Source: Planotetraspora sp. A-T 1434 (GTDB taxonomy: Bacteria > Actinomycetota > Actinomycetes > Streptosporangiales > Streptosporangiaceae). Taken from it: a stretch of DNA of 64,000 nucleotides. Below, in pieces: positions 17,686-26,488 of the stretch (position 1 is its first letter; each line of letters begins with the position of its first letter). Made by a program: the position numbers and the translations under genes. The notes beneath the pieces are model-generated. The model ran no database searches. It was given only the letters and a program-made list of their open reading frames with translations, and was not told the origin of the DNA. Location: contig NZ_JAOEGB010000001.1 of assembly GCF_025420585.1 (NCBI RefSeq), forward strand, positions 186,001 to 250,000, given 5' to 3'.

Positions 17686-18198
17686 ATGGGTCTCCCGGAT
17701 CATCACCTGACCGAGGGCGAGCGAATGATTCATTCGTTCCATCCTCATTGGAAGCGGCTCATCGTGCCGTTCCTCGCGCTGGTTTTCGTCGTGGCCGTTT
17801 CCAGCGCCGCGATCTATTTCATTCCCAGCGACTACGAATACTCGGGGTACGCGCGCATCGCCGTCGCCGTGGTCGCCGTGGTCGCGCTGACGTTGTGGTC
17901 GTTCATCCCCTACCTGCGGTGGAAGACAACCTCATACACACTCACGTCGCACCGGTTCGCCATCAGTACCGGCATACTGAACAAGTCCGACGATGACATC
18001 CCCCTGGCCAAGGTCAACAGCGTCAGCTCGGACCAGAAGTTCATCGAGCGCATCCTGGGGTGTGGCACCCTGCGGGTCGAGTCCGCGTCCGAGAAGGGCG
18101 AGATCGACTACCGGGACATCCCCAAGATCCAGCTGGTCCGTCAGGAGCTGTTCCGACTGGTGGAGGATGCCTCGGACGGCAACATCGACGGCAAGTGA
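17686..18198 (+). CDS. Bacterial PH-domain (YdbS-like) membrane protein
   Basis: The 170-residue protein has two membrane helices (about residues 25-45 and 58-78) followed by a bacterial pleckstrin-homology domain of the bPH2/YdbS type, recognisable from YTLTSHRFAISTGILNK and the later D-I-P-L-A-K-V-N-S-V strand. I place the start at ATG 17686 because the upstream extension consists of repeat-element sequence; CACGAT lies seven bases before it. Such proteins have no known catalysis and probably scaffold membrane complexes. It precedes the adenylate cyclase gene by 52 bases and may share its transcript. Confidence 0.8.
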   Translation: MGLPDHHLTEGERMIHSFHPHWKRLIVPFLALVFVVAVSSAAIYFIPSDYEYSGYARIAVAVVAVVALTLWSFIPYLRWKTTSYTLTSHRFAISTGILNKSDDDIPLAKVNSVSSDQKFIERILGCGTLRVESASEKGEIDYRDIPKIQLVRQELFRLVEDASDGNIDGK

Positions 18199-18250
18199 CC
18201 GCGGCGCGCCACGGGTGCGTGGCCCGGCGCGGCTGCCGGGGGAGGAAGAC

Positions 18251-19240
18251 GTGGAGACCAGGAGGCGTCCCAGCGCCGACGACGTGCAGCGGCTGTTCCT
18301 CGGGCCGCCGCCGAGCTACACCCGCCGTCAGGTCGCCGAGTCGGCCGGGGTACCCCAGGAGCTGGCCGGCCGCATCTGGCGGGCGCTCGGCTTCGCCACC
18401 GTCGCCGACGACGCCGTGGCGTTCACCGATGGGGACCTCGCGGCGCTGCGCCGGATCAGGGACATGCTCGACGCGGGGCTCCTCGACGAGCTGACGGTCG
18501 TCCGCATGGCGAGGGCGCTGGGCCGTACGACATCGCGGCTCGCGCAGTGGCAGGCCGAGATCATGATCGGGGCGATGCTCGACCCCCACACGGCGCCCAG
18601 CGACGACGACCTCATCCGGATGACGGAGACCGCCCGCCGGGTGCTGCCCGACTTCGAGGAGACGTTGGTCCACGTCTGGCGATCCCAGCTCGCCGCGACG
18701 GCGAGCCGCCTGATCGCCATGGCCCAGCTCGGTGACGAGGCCCTGCCCGGCCGTCTGACCATGGCCGTGGGGTTCGCGGACCTGGTGTCGTTCACGAGGG
18801 TGTCCCGGGACCTCGACGAGTTCGCCCTCGCCGGCCTGATCGAGGGCTTCGAAGATCGCACGTCCGACATCATCGCGGCGCACGGTGGCCGGCTCGTGAA
18901 GACCCTCGGCGACGAGGTGCTGTTCACGAGCGAGAGCCCGGAGACCGTCGCGCTGATCGGCCTCGATCTGGCCGACCAGCTCAAACTCGACGTGCAGGGC
19001 CCTGATGTGCGGATCGGGCTGGCGTACGGCCCAGTGCTGCTGACGCTGGGCGACGTCTTCGGCACGACGGTCAACCTGGCGGCCAGGCTGACCTCCATCG
19101 CCCGGCCGGGGACGATCGTCATCGACAGCGGGATGGCGGAGGGCCTCGGCGGCGTGTCCGGCGTCGAGGTGATGAAGATCCGCCGCCGTCCCGCCCGCGG
19201 GCTCGGGGTTGTGCAGCCGTACGTTCTCCGGAGAGGCTGA
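18251..19240 (+). CDS. cya: Class III adenylate cyclase
   Basis: The 329-residue protein makes cAMP from ATP. GTG 18251 has GGAGGA directly upstream. The N-terminal 150 residues are helical and resemble the autoinhibitory regulatory domain of pH-responsive mycobacterial cyclases such as Rv1264. The C-terminal catalytic domain shows the metal-binding aspartate in VGFADLVSFTR, the LVKTLGDEVLF block with lysine and a second aspartate, and IGLAYGPVLLTLGDVFGTTVNLAARL with the transition-state residues. No membrane span is predicted, so it is likely cytosolic. The order birA-cya recalls Streptomyces, where this cyclase supplies cAMP for germination and development (established knowledge). Confidence 0.92.
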   Translation: METRRRPSADDVQRLFLGPPPSYTRRQVAESAGVPQELAGRIWRALGFATVADDAVAFTDGDLAALRRIRDMLDAGLLDELTVVRMARALGRTTSRLAQWQAEIMIGAMLDPHTAPSDDDLIRMTETARRVLPDFEETLVHVWRSQLAATASRLIAMAQLGDEALPGRLTMAVGFADLVSFTRVSRDLDEFALAGLIEGFEDRTSDIIAAHGGRLVKTLGDEVLFTSESPETVALIGLDLADQLKLDVQGPDVRIGLAYGPVLLTLGDVFGTTVNLAARLTSIARPGTIVIDSGMAEGLGGVSGVEVMKIRRRPARGLGVVQPYVLRRG

Positions 19241-19279
19241 CGCCGCCGGAAACCAGAAAGAAAAGATGAGGTGCAGGGC

Positions 19280-20365
19280 ATGCCGTACGACGTGCAGGGC
19301 GTGGTGGCGCGGGGCAAGGGCGAGGCGGTGACCCTGGAGACGGTCCACGTGCCGGATCCCGGGCCGGGCGAGGCGGTCGTGAACGTGCAGGCCTGCGGCG
19401 TCTGCCACACCGACCTGCACTACCGCGAGGGCGGGATCAACGACGACTTCCCGTTCCTCCTCGGGCATGAGGCCGCCGGGACGGTGGAGGCCGTCGGCGA
19501 GGGCGTGACGGACGTCGCGCCGGGCGACTACGTGATCCTCAACTGGCGCGCCGTCTGCGGCAACTGCCGGGCCTGCCTCCGAGGCCGCCCCTGGTACTGC
19601 TTCAACACGCACAACGCCGCGCAGAAGATGACCCTCTCGGACGGGACGGTCCTCAGCCCCGCGCTCGGCATCGGGGCGTTCGCCGCCAAGACGCTGGTCG
19701 CCGCCGGGCAGTGCACCAAGGTCGACCCGGCCGCGTCGCCCGCGGTGGCCGGGCTGCTCGGCTGCGGCGTGATGGCCGGCCTCGGGGCGGCGATCAACAC
19801 CGGCGGCGTCACGCGCGGCGACTCCGTGGCCGTGATCGGCTGCGGCGGCGTCGGCGACGCGGCCATCCTCGGCTCGAACCTCGCCGGAGCGGGCAAGATC
19901 ATCGCCGTCGACGTGGACGATCGCAAACTGGCCCTGGCCCGCCAGTTCGGCGCCACCCACACGGTCAACTCCCGGGAGAACGACCCCGTCGAGGCGATCC
20001 GGGAGCTGACCGGGGGCAACGGCGCCGACGTCGTGATCGACGCGGTGGGCCGCCCGGAGACGTACAAGCAGGCCTTCTACGCACGCGACCTCGCGGGGAC
20101 CGTGGTCCTGGTCGGCGTGCCGACCCCCGACATGCGGCTCGACCTGCCCCTGCTCGACGTCTTCGGGCGCGGCGGCGCGCTCAAGTCGTCCTGGTACGGC
20201 GACTGCCTGCCGAGCCGGGACTTCCCCATGCTGATCGACCTCTACCTGCAGGGCAGGCTCAACCTCGACGGGTTCGTGTCCGAGACGATCGGCCTGGACC
20301 AGGTGGAGGAGGCGTTCGCCAAGATGCACCGCGGCGAGGTGCTGCGATCGGTCGTGGTGCTGTAG
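19280..20365 (+). CDS. mscR: S-(hydroxymethyl)mycothiol dehydrogenase
   Basis: The 361-residue zinc-dependent medium-chain dehydrogenase oxidises the formaldehyde-mycothiol adduct with NAD, detoxifying formaldehyde; a nitrosomycothiol reductase side activity is known for the family. Visible features are the catalytic zinc site (ACGVCHTD and GHEAAG), four structural cysteines in [15 protein letters not shown], and the Rossmann glycines [15 protein letters not shown] 19280 is chosen over the upstream in-frame GTG 19271 because GAGG precedes it by eight bases. Mycothiol is restricted to actinobacteria, so the gene also marks the host group. A short duplicated GTCGTGGTGCTGTAG follows the stop. 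Confidence 0.92.
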   Translation: MPYDVQGVVARGKGEAVTLETVHVPDPGPGEAVVNVQACGVCHTDLHYREGGINDDFPFLLGHEAAGTVEAVGEGVTDVAPGDYVILNWRAVCGNCRACLRGRPWYCFNTHNAAQKMTLSDGTVLSPALGIGAFAAKTLVAAGQCTKVDPAASPAVAGLLGCGVMAGLGAAINTGGVTRGDSVAVIGCGGVGDAAILGSNLAGAGKIIAVDVDDRKLALARQFGATHTVNSRENDPVEAIRELTGGNGADVVIDAVGRPETYKQAFYARDLAGTVVLVGVPTPDMRLDLPLLDVFGRGGALKSSWYGDCLPSRDFPMLIDLYLQGRLNLDGFVSETIGLDQVEEAFAKMHRGEVLRSVVVL

Positions 20366-20420
20366 GTCGTGGTGCTGTAGGGGGTTGTCGTAGGGCTTGC
20401 CGTACTGTGACCGGGCCCAC

Positions 20421-20468
20421 ATAGGCAAGCCTTACCAAAGTGGGTTATCTTAGGTATGCCTAACCTTA
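20421..20468 (+). promoter_or_regulatory. Two iron boxes (IdeR/DmdR type) upstream of bfd-bfr
   Basis: TTAGGTATGCCTAACCTTA at 20450-20468 closely matches the 19-bp iron box TTAGGTTAGGCTAACCTAA. A weaker second copy, ATAGGCAAGCCTTACCAAA, lies at 20421-20439. The centres are 29 bp apart. Iron-loaded IdeR or DmdR activates or represses storage genes through such boxes; here control of bfd and bfr is expected. Confidence 0.8.
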
Positions 20469-20496
20469 AGTCCCACTGAAAGGGTCACCTCCCGCC

Positions 20497-20676
20497 ATGT
20501 ATGTCTGCGTCTGCCGCGCCGTGACCGAGAGCGAGGTGCACGACTGCATCGCCGCAGGTGCGAAGAGTGCCCGGCAGGTCAGGGACGCCACGGGCGCCGG
20601 GGGGGACTGCGCGTCCTGTGTCCGGAAGATCTGTGCGATGCTGAAACGGTCCGAGGACCTCGTCACCACCGCATAG
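20497..20676 (+). CDS. bfd: Bacterioferritin-associated ferredoxin-like [2Fe-2S] protein
   Basis: A 59-residue product starts at ATG 20497, about 28 bases after the iron box. It begins MYVCVCRAVTESEVHDCI and has the four cluster cysteines of the BFD-like fold as CxC near the N-terminus and CASC near residue 46. In the known partnership, Bfd passes electrons to bacterioferritin so that stored ferric iron is reduced and released. The gene ends 13 bases before bfr, so the two are surely co-transcribed under the iron boxes. Its small size makes it easy to miss in automated annotation. Confidence 0.9.
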   Translation: MYVCVCRAVTESEVHDCIAAGAKSARQVRDATGAGGDCASCVRKICAMLKRSEDLVTTA

Positions 20677-20689
20677 ATCGAGAGGCGTC

Positions 20690-21172
20690 ATGCAGGGCGA
20701 CAAGGAGATCATCGCGCTGCTCAACGAGCAGCTCACCTCCGAGCTCACCGCCATCAATCAGTACTTCCTGCACGCCAAGATGCAGGAGAACTGGGGATAT
20801 ACGAAGCTCGCGAGCTTCACGCGCGGCGAGTCCATCGACGAGATGAGACACGCCGAGCAGCTCACCGACCGCATCCTCTTCTTTGAGGGCCTGCCGAACT
20901 ACCAGAAGCTGAACACGCTCCACATCGGGCAGACCGTCAGGGAGCAGCTCCAGGCGGACCTCGAGCTGGAGCTGGGCGTGGTGAAGCGCCTCCGGCCCGG
21001 AATCGCGCTGATGCGGGAGCGGGGCGACATCACCTCCGCCACGCTGTTCGAGGCCATCCTCGCGGACGAGGAGCACCACATCGACTACCTGGAGACCGAG
21101 CTGGGCCTCATCGAGAGCCTGGGCGAGCAGCTCTACCTTCTGCGCTACGCCGAGCCTCCGTCCGCCTCCTGA
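20690..21172 (+). CDS. bfr: Bacterioferritin
   Basis: The 160-residue haem-containing ferritin assembles into a 24-subunit shell and stores iron as a ferric mineral. All ferroxidase ligands are at the canonical positions: Glu18, Glu51, His54, Glu94, Glu127 and His130, with Tyr25; the haem ligand Met52 is also present. GAGAGG lies a few bases before the ATG. It forms an operon with bfd behind two iron boxes, consistent with iron-dependent expression. A strong terminator follows at 21290, leaving about 118 bases of untranslated or separately transcribed sequence. Confidence 0.95.
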   Translation: MQGDKEIIALLNEQLTSELTAINQYFLHAKMQENWGYTKLASFTRGESIDEMRHAEQLTDRILFFEGLPNYQKLNTLHIGQTVREQLQADLELELGVVKRLRPGIALMRERGDITSATLFEAILADEEHHIDYLETELGLIESLGEQLYLLRYAEPPSAS

Positions 21173-21289
21173 CGCCCGCCGTGCTCAATAGCACCGCCTT
21201 ATAACCCTTGACCCGCTTTGTTTCAATTGTCCGTTGAGTGACGCTTGTATGATTTTCGGACTTTCGTAACGCGTCCGCGCGTCAAGTTA
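21173..21289 (+). other. Non-coding stretch after bfr, possible small RNA start
   Basis: This stretch is less GC-rich than its surroundings and has no reading frame of note. It contains TATGAT at about 21248-21253, a good -10 hexamer, with TTGTCC about 15 bases upstream. Transcription from there would run into the terminator at 21290-21321 and give an RNA of about 60 bases. It could equally be the 3' untranslated region of bfr. Confidence 0.3.
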
Positions 21290-21321
21290 CGCCCGCCGGT
21301 TCCTCTCCGGCGGGCGTTTTT
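21290..21321 (+). terminator. Strong intrinsic terminator
   Basis: CGCCCGCCGG at 21290-21299 pairs perfectly with CCGGCGGGCG at 21307-21316 around a seven-base loop and is followed by TTTTT. It is the only canonical stem-plus-long-U-tract terminator noticed in the window. It ends the bfr transcript or a short separate RNA. Confidence 0.9.
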
Positions 21322-21428
21322 CTTCTGTGGTAAGGCTCCCGCCCGGCGGGGCCGGATGGCGGACCCATGCCCGGAACGTTGAGGCCCTTGCGTGTTGACG
21401 TATCCCGGATTTATCAGTGTTTGCCCAG

Positions 21429-21456
21429 GTCAATTGATGGGTCAACGACGAGTCAA
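21429..21456 (+). promoter_or_regulatory. GTCAA direct repeats upstream of the response regulator
   Basis: GTCAA occurs at 21429, 21441 and 21452, spaced 12 and 11 bp, 50-80 bases before the response-regulator start. OmpR-family regulators usually bind direct repeats spaced by about one helical turn, so this may be an autoregulatory site (inference). Confidence 0.4.
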
Positions 21457-21494
21457 ACTGCGCGCTGTAGCCGGGAAACGATCGCCTAAGGTCC

Positions 21495-21500
21495 TACGAT
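21495..21500 (+). promoter_or_regulatory. Candidate -10 box of a leaderless transcript
   Basis: TACGAT ends six bases before ATG 21507, and no Shine-Dalgarno sequence is present, matching the leaderless pattern seen elsewhere in the window. Confidence 0.5.
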
Positions 21501-21506
21501 CGCACC

Positions 21507-22175
21507 ATGACCTGCGTACTTCTCGCCGAGGATGACACCTCGATATCCGAGCCACTTGCGCGTGCCTTGCGCCGGGAGGGCTATCAGGTAGAGGTGAGCC
21601 CGGATGGCCCGCAGGCCCTCGAAAGGGCCCTGTCGGGGGGCGTCGACCTGATAGTTCTCGACCTCGGCCTTCCAGAGATGGACGGGCTGGAGGTCGCTCG
21701 CCGCATCAGAGCTGAGGGACACGGCACTCCGGTGCTGATCCTCACCGCCCGTGTCGACGAAGTCGACACCGTTGTCGGTCTCGACGCCGGGGCCGACGAC
21801 TACGTGACCAAGCCGTTCCGCCTCGCCGAGTTGCTCGCCCGCGTGCGGGCACTGCTGCGGCGCGGTACGTCGGAGACCCCGGTCGTGCAGGGCGTCCGCA
21901 TCGACGCCGATTCACGCCGGGCGTGGATGGGGGACAAGGAACTGCACCTGACCACCAAGGAGTTCGACCTGCTGCGCGTGCTCGTGCGGGACGCCGGCAA
22001 GGTCGTCACCCGCGAGCAGATCATGCGGGAGGTATGGGACACGAACTGGTGGGGGTCCACGAAGACACTCGACATGCACATCTCGTGGCTGCGGCGCAAG
22101 CTGGGGGACGACGCCGCCAAGCCGCGGTACATAACGACCGTCCGAGGGGTCGGCTTCCGTTTCGAGCGCGAGTAG
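21507..22175 (+). CDS. OmpR-family response regulator
   Basis: The 222-residue regulator has a receiver domain with the acidic pair Asp9-Asp10, the phosphorylation site Asp52 (LIVLDLGLPEMDG), Thr80 and Lys102, followed by a winged-helix DNA-binding domain (LTTKEFDLLRVLVRDAGKVVTREQI, then TTVRGVGFRFE). It is encoded 37 bases before its evident sensor kinase. The start lacks a ribosome-binding site and has a -10-like TACGAT six bases upstream, suggesting a leaderless mRNA. Direct GTCAA repeats further upstream could allow autoregulation. The regulated genes are unknown; neighbouring surface and purine genes do not identify the signal. Confidence 0.93.
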   Translation: MTCVLLAEDDTSISEPLARALRREGYQVEVSPDGPQALERALSGGVDLIVLDLGLPEMDGLEVARRIRAEGHGTPVLILTARVDEVDTVVGLDAGADDYVTKPFRLAELLARVRALLRRGTSETPVVQGVRIDADSRRAWMGDKELHLTTKEFDLLRVLVRDAGKVVTREQIMREVWDTNWWGSTKTLDMHISWLRRKLGDDAAKPRYITTVRGVGFRFERE

Positions 22176-22212
22176 CCCCCCGTGGAGGGGCCATCGGGGA
22201 GGAGCTAGCACG

Positions 22213-23481
22213 TTGCGCCGGCGCCTGCTGTCCTCCATGCTGCTCGTCGCGGTCATCGCCGTCCTTCTCTTAGGCGTGCCCTTGGCCGTGCTGACCGTCC
22301 GGCTGATTAATGACGAGGTCGCCCAAGAGCTGAGGGCCGAGGCCACTCGGCTCCTCATCGGCGTGGAATATTCGGTCAGTCAGAACCAGTTGATCGATTC
22401 CACCCAACTGGCGAAGAACTACCCGGACCGGTACATCCAGGTGTTCGTCCGAGGCTACCCGCTCATCGTGGCCGGCACACCGCCGCCCGCGGGCCGCGAG
22501 CTGACCGAGGAGGCCCGGTCCGAGAGCGGTTACGTCCGGATCAGCCGCGACTCCGCCCAGGTGGACCAGGACGTGCACGCACGGCTGGTGCTGACGATCG
22601 CGCTGGCGGTCGTCGCCCTCGGCGCGGCCATCGGGCTCGCCACCGTCACGTCACGCCGCCTGACCCTGCCGCTCCAAGATCTCACCAAGATCGCGGAGCG
22701 GCTGGGGTCGGGTGACGCCCGGCCGAGCAAGCACCGTTACGGCATCCCGGAGCTCGATCTCGTGGCGGAGGTCCTCGACCACAGCGCGCTGCGCATCTCG
22801 GACCTGCTCGCCAGGGAGCGGGAGTTCGCCACCGACGCCTCCCACCAGCTCCGCACGCCGCTCACCGGGCTGACCATGCGCCTGGAGGAGATCGTCGGGG
22901 CGGCCAGCGAGCCCGCGATCGTCCGTGAGGAGGGTGAGGCCGCGATCGTGCAGGTCGAGCGGCTCACCGCGGTCATCGACGAGCTTCTGGCCGCCGCGCG
23001 CAGGCAGCGTCACGCCCAGGCGGAGCCGATCGACGTGGACGACGTCGTGGAGCAGCAGATCACCGAGTGGGAGCCCGCGTTCCGCCGGGCACGGCGCTCA
23101 CTGGTGCTGGCCGGCGACCGCGGCCTGAGCGCCCTCGGCACGACGGGCGGGCTGAGCCAGGCCCTGTCCACCCTGATGGAGAACTCGCTCAAGCATGGCG
23201 GCGGCTCGTTGACGATCAACACGTCCAGTACGGACAAGTCGGTCGTGATCGAGATCGCCGACGAGGGGCCGGGCATCCCCGACAACCTCGGTCCCAAGGT
23301 GTTCGAGCGCAGTGTGAGCGGGGCGGGGGGAACCGGCCTCGGGCTGACGCTCGCCCGCGCGCTGGTGGCGGCCGACGGCGGGCGGCTTGAGCTGGTCAAG
23401 CCCCGCCCGGCCACCTTCGCGATCTTCCTGAGGCAGGCTCGCGACGCCGACCGTCACCGGGTGGTGAGCGGCCCCGCCTGA
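22213..23481 (+). CDS. Sensor histidine kinase
   Basis: The 422-residue kinase starts with TTG 22213 behind a good GGGAGGAG. It has an N-terminal membrane helix (about 7-30), a short extracellular domain of about 95 residues, a second helix (about 125-147), a HAMP linker, the H-box FATDASHQLRTPLTG with His211, and an ATPase domain with an N-box (LSTLMENSLKHG) and G-boxes (IADEGPGIPDN, GGTGLGLTLARAL). It should phosphorylate the preceding OmpR-type regulator. The small extracellular domain has no recognisable ligand fold. Its last 28 bases overlap the 3' end of the convergent GtrA gene. Confidence 0.93.
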   Translation: MRRRLLSSMLLVAVIAVLLLGVPLAVLTVRLINDEVAQELRAEATRLLIGVEYSVSQNQLIDSTQLAKNYPDRYIQVFVRGYPLIVAGTPPPAGRELTEEARSESGYVRISRDSAQVDQDVHARLVLTIALAVVALGAAIGLATVTSRRLTLPLQDLTKIAERLGSGDARPSKHRYGIPELDLVAEVLDHSALRISDLLAREREFATDASHQLRTPLTGLTMRLEEIVGAASEPAIVREEGEAAIVQVERLTAVIDELLAAARRQRHAQAEPIDVDDVVEQQITEWEPAFRRARRSLVLAGDRGLSALGTTGGLSQALSTLMENSLKHGGGSLTINTSSTDKSVVIEIADEGPGIPDNLGPKVFERSVSGAGGTGLGLTLARALVAADGGRLELVKPRPATFAIFLRQARDADRHRVVSGPA

Positions 23482-23951
23482 GCCTCGACGCCCTCGACCG
23501 GCGGCAGGTCCGGCGCCGCCAGGAACACCCACTTCTTGTAGGACCAGAAGCGGAACATCGTGCCCAGGACCAGGCCGACGATCTGCGCGACGTTGTAGCT
23601 CAGCGCGTCGTGCAGCCCGAGTGTGTATTCCACGAAGCCGATCACCAGCAGCGAGATCAGCAGGCCGATGCCGTTGAGCAGGAAGAACAGCACGTACTCC
23701 CGGGCGACGCCGCTCTGCTCGCGGTGCCGGAAGGTCCAGAAGCGGTTGCCCAGGTAGGCGAACGTCGCGGCGACGACCGTGGCGATCGTCTTCGACGTCA
23801 GCGGGCCCAGAACGACGCCGAAGCGCAGGAGGTTGGTGCCGCCGAAGTCGATGAAAAAGGCGATGGCGCCCACCGTGCCGAACTTGAGCAGTTCGTGAAG
23901 AAGCGCGGCGAACCGCTCATAGGCGCGGCGGAGAAACTGCACGACCCGCAC
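23454..23951 (-). CDS. GtrA-family membrane protein
   Basis: The 165-residue protein has four membrane helices in the GtrA pattern: ELLKFGTVGAIAFFIDFG, then the FAYLGNRFWTF motif between helices two and three, then two further helices and FRFWSYKKWVF. GtrA proteins are proposed to flip polyprenyl-linked sugars for cell-wall or antigen glycosylation. GTG 23951 is chosen, with AGGA upstream; a longer frame reaches 24143 but its N-terminus is not family-like. It could serve the surface-glycan genes at 33-63 kb, though it lies far from them. It overlaps the sensor-kinase gene tail to tail. Confidence 0.88.
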   Translation of the reverse strand: MRVVQFLRRAYERFAALLHELLKFGTVGAIAFFIDFGGTNLLRFGVVLGPLTSKTIATVVAATFAYLGNRFWTFRHREQSGVAREYVLFFLLNGIGLLISLLVIGFVEYTLGLHDALSYNVAQIVGLVLGTMFRFWSYKKWVFLAAPDLPPVEGVEAQAGPLTTR

Positions 23952-24184
23952 GGTCCTTCCTGATCGGCGGCGAGTTCTTCCCAGGCTACCGGTATGGAGC
24001 GCCCGTAGGGGCGCTGTCCCCCGGTCAGCGTGTTCCTCACCTGTGTGGCGGGGCCACTTCAGTAAAGAAGATTTCAAGAAATATCTCGCTATGAGGGATA
24101 ACGGGGGGCGACACGCACTACGCTCTCGCCCGACCAGGATCACTTTGTTCTGGAACCTTCGTGTTCTGGAGAGGTGGCTCCACC

Positions 24185-25162
24185 GTGCTGCGCAGAATCA
24201 CGGCCCTCAGCCTCGGCCTCGCGCTGCTGGCGGGCTGCGGAGACGAGACCCTCGGCCAGTCCTCCGGTTCCCGTGACGGCTCCCGCGGCGGCTCCGGGGA
24301 TGGGTCGTCCGCGGTGTCCGCCGCGATCTCGACGGCCGACGCCGAGGCCGCCTTCGCCACGATCGCGGACCTCGAGGACGCCTGGAAGCGCCGGGACTGC
24401 GCCAAGATCGTCTACTTGACCACCGGGGCCGAGAGCACGCTGGGCGCCCGGGTCTGCGAGGCGGCGCGGAAGGGCGGGGCGGTCCCCGACCTCGGCGGAT
24501 ACGGCGACGCGGCGTTCTACTTGCCCGGACCGGGAGCGGACCGGGACCAGGCTCCCTGGTTCGTCGCGCTGGCCCGGCAGCCCCACCCGGCCTACTTCGT
24601 CTTCGCCCAGGCCGACGGCAGATGGCGCCTCGCGGCGGGGCCGATCCCGGTCGTCGGCGCGGAGCCCAAGCTCGAGGGCGACGTGAAAGACGCGGACGAC
24701 GACCCCGGCATCTCCGTCCGGGCGAGTCTCGTGCCCACCCGGCACGTCGCCTACCTGACCGACCCCGCCGGCGTCAGCGGCGTGAGGTTCTCCTCCGGCG
24801 ACCCCATGAGAAGCCTGCTCAGCGAGCTCGTCCGGGCCCCGGTCAAGGCCCATCCGGACCGGCTCTCCACCGACGTACGGCTGGAGGGGCCCGCGCGGGG
24901 GCTGGCCCTGCCCGATGGCGGCGCGCTCGTCTTCCACGCGCTCAGGGTCGTCTACACCCAGAAGCCCGGCTCCGGGCGCTCCTCCCTCGCCCATCCCCGG
25001 TACGGCTCGGCCGACGTCCGCGCGTACACCGGCGAGAGCAGACCACGGGCGATCACGGGCAGCGAGCTGGTCCTGGTGGCGACCAGGGTCGCCAAGGACA
25101 ACGTGATGACCACGGTCGCCATCCGCCGCGGCCTCGCCGACATCACCTCCGGCGGCGGCTGA
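24185..25162 (+). CDS. Predicted lipoprotein of unknown function
   Basis: From GTG 24185 (GGAGAGG upstream) the 325-residue product starts with a lipoprotein signal (LRRITALSLGLALLAGCGDE) and lipobox LLAGC. A Ser/Gly-rich linker of about 30 residues then leads to a globular part beginning EAAFATIADLEDAWKRRDC, which looks like an NTF2-like or DUF8094-like extracellular domain, followed by a second beta-rich half (SGVRFSSGDPMRSLLSELV onwards). Two cysteines could form a disulphide. No catalytic motif is evident. It lies between gtrA (divergent) and purK. Lipidation is well supported; function is unknown. Confidence 0.75.
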   Translation: MLRRITALSLGLALLAGCGDETLGQSSGSRDGSRGGSGDGSSAVSAAISTADAEAAFATIADLEDAWKRRDCAKIVYLTTGAESTLGARVCEAARKGGAVPDLGGYGDAAFYLPGPGADRDQAPWFVALARQPHPAYFVFAQADGRWRLAAGPIPVVGAEPKLEGDVKDADDDPGISVRASLVPTRHVAYLTDPAGVSGVRFSSGDPMRSLLSELVRAPVKAHPDRLSTDVRLEGPARGLALPDGGALVFHALRVVYTQKPGSGRSSLAHPRYGSADVRAYTGESRPRAITGSELVLVATRVAKDNVMTTVAIRRGLADITSGGG

Positions 25163-25223
25163 CGTGGGCCCCTGAAACGGGCGGGTGCGACCGGGTGTGG
25201 CAGCCGTACGGGCCGGGAATCGG

Positions 25224-25229
25224 TAGGCT
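25224..25229 (+). promoter_or_regulatory. Candidate -10 box of leaderless purK transcript
   Basis: TAGGCT ends eight bases before GTG 25238. No ribosome-binding site lies between. Confidence 0.45.
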
Positions 25230-25237
25230 GACATGTC

Positions 25238-26488
25238 GTGAACAGCCCAAACGTTCCCCCGTCAGGCCCTGGTGCCGCTTCCGAGGCCGTCCAGGCCGCC
25301 GGCTCTCTCGCGAACCCCGCGCCAAGCTCAGCAGAGGCCCCAGCAGCGGGCCCCGTCGTCGGTCCCGTCGTCGGGATGGTGGGGGCGGGACAGCTCGCCC
25401 GGATGACGCAGCAGGCCGCGATCGCGCTGGGCGTCGAACTGCGTGTTCTGGCCAACTCGCGTGACGAGAGCGCCGCCAGGGTCATTGTGGACACGCAGGT
25501 GGGGGACTACCGGGATCTCGCCGACCTGCGGGATTTCGCCAAGGGATGCGACGCCGTCACCTTCGACCACGAGCACGTGCCGACCGAGCACATCCGGGCC
25601 CTGACCGCCGACGGCGTCGCCGTACATCCCGGGGCGGACGCGCTCGTCCACGCCCAGGACAAGGTCGTGATGCGGGAGCGGCTGACCGCGATCGGCGCCC
25701 CCTGCCCGGCCTGGGCCAGGATCTCCGGCGAGGCCGACGTCGAGGCGTTCGCCGGGGAGCACGGCTGGCCCGTGGTGCTGAAGGCCGTCCGAGGCGGTTA
25801 CGACGGCCGCGGGGTGTGGGTCTGCTCCTCCATGGAGGAGGCGCGGGAGACGCTCGGGCACGGCGTGCCGGTGTACGCGGAGGCTTTCGTGCCGTTCGAG
25901 CGCGAGCTGGCCGTGCTCGTCGCCCGCTCCCCGCACGGCCAGGGAGTCAGCTACCCCGTGGTCGAGACCGTGCAGAAGGACGGCATCTGCGTCGAGGTCA
26001 TCGCCCCGGCTCCGAACCTCTCGGAAGAGGAGGCCGCAGCCGCGCAGCACGTCGCATTGAAGATCGCCCGTGAGCTCGGCGTCACCGGGCTGCTCGCGGT
26101 GGAGATGTTCGCCACCAAGACGGGCCTGATCGTCAACGAGCTGGCGATGCGCCCGCACAACAGCGGCCACTGGACGATCGAGGGCGCCCGGACGTCCCAG
26201 TTCGAGCAGCACCTGCGGGCCGTGCTGAACCTGCCCCTGGGCTCGCCGTCGCTCACGGCGCCCGTCGTGGTCATGGCCAACCTGCTAGGAGGGCCAGACC
26301 CGGACGTCTTCTCCCGATATGAGCACGTGCTGGCGAACGACCCGGGGATCAAGATTCACTTCTATGGCAAGGAAGTGCGGCCCGGCCGCAAGATCGGGCA
26401 CGTGACCGCGCTCGGCACCGACCTCGACGAGGTCCGGGCCCGCGCCCGGCACGCCGCCGACTGCCTGAGAGGACCCGCCGATGTCTGA
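25238..26488 (+). CDS. purK: N5-carboxyaminoimidazole ribonucleotide synthase
   Basis: The 416-residue ATP-grasp enzyme carboxylates aminoimidazole ribonucleotide at N5 using ATP and bicarbonate, a step of de novo purine synthesis. Family features are [11 protein letters not shown] at the start of the core, [10 protein letters not shown], the ATP-grasp strands [16 protein letters not shown], and [18 protein letters not shown]. About 45 residues of Ala/Pro-rich sequence precede the core; such extensions are common in this group. The GTG start has a leaderless-type -10 box. Its 3' end overlaps purE by eight bases, so the two are translationally coupled. Confidence 0.94.
   Translation: MNSPNVPPSGPGAASEAVQAAGSLANPAPSSAEAPAAGPVVGPVVGMVGAGQLARMTQQAAIALGVELRVLANSRDESAARVIVDTQVGDYRDLADLRDFAKGCDAVTFDHEHVPTEHIRALTADGVAVHPGADALVHAQDKVVMRERLTAIGAPCPAWARISGEADVEAFAGEHGWPVVLKAVRGGYDGRGVWVCSSMEEARETLGHGVPVYAEAFVPFERELAVLVARSPHGQGVSYPVVETVQKDGICVEVIAPAPNLSEEEAAAAQHVALKIARELGVTGLLAVEMFATKTGLIVNELAMRPHNSGHWTIEGARTSQFEQHLRAVLNLPLGSPSLTAPVVVMANLLGGPDPDVFSRYEHVLANDPGIKIHFYGKEVRPGRKIGHVTALGTDLDEVRARARHAADCLRGPADV

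Noticed and set aside
18041-20428. 795-codon minus-strand frame across cya and mscR
   Set aside because: It is a high-GC shadow; both plus-strand genes carry intact catalytic motifs.
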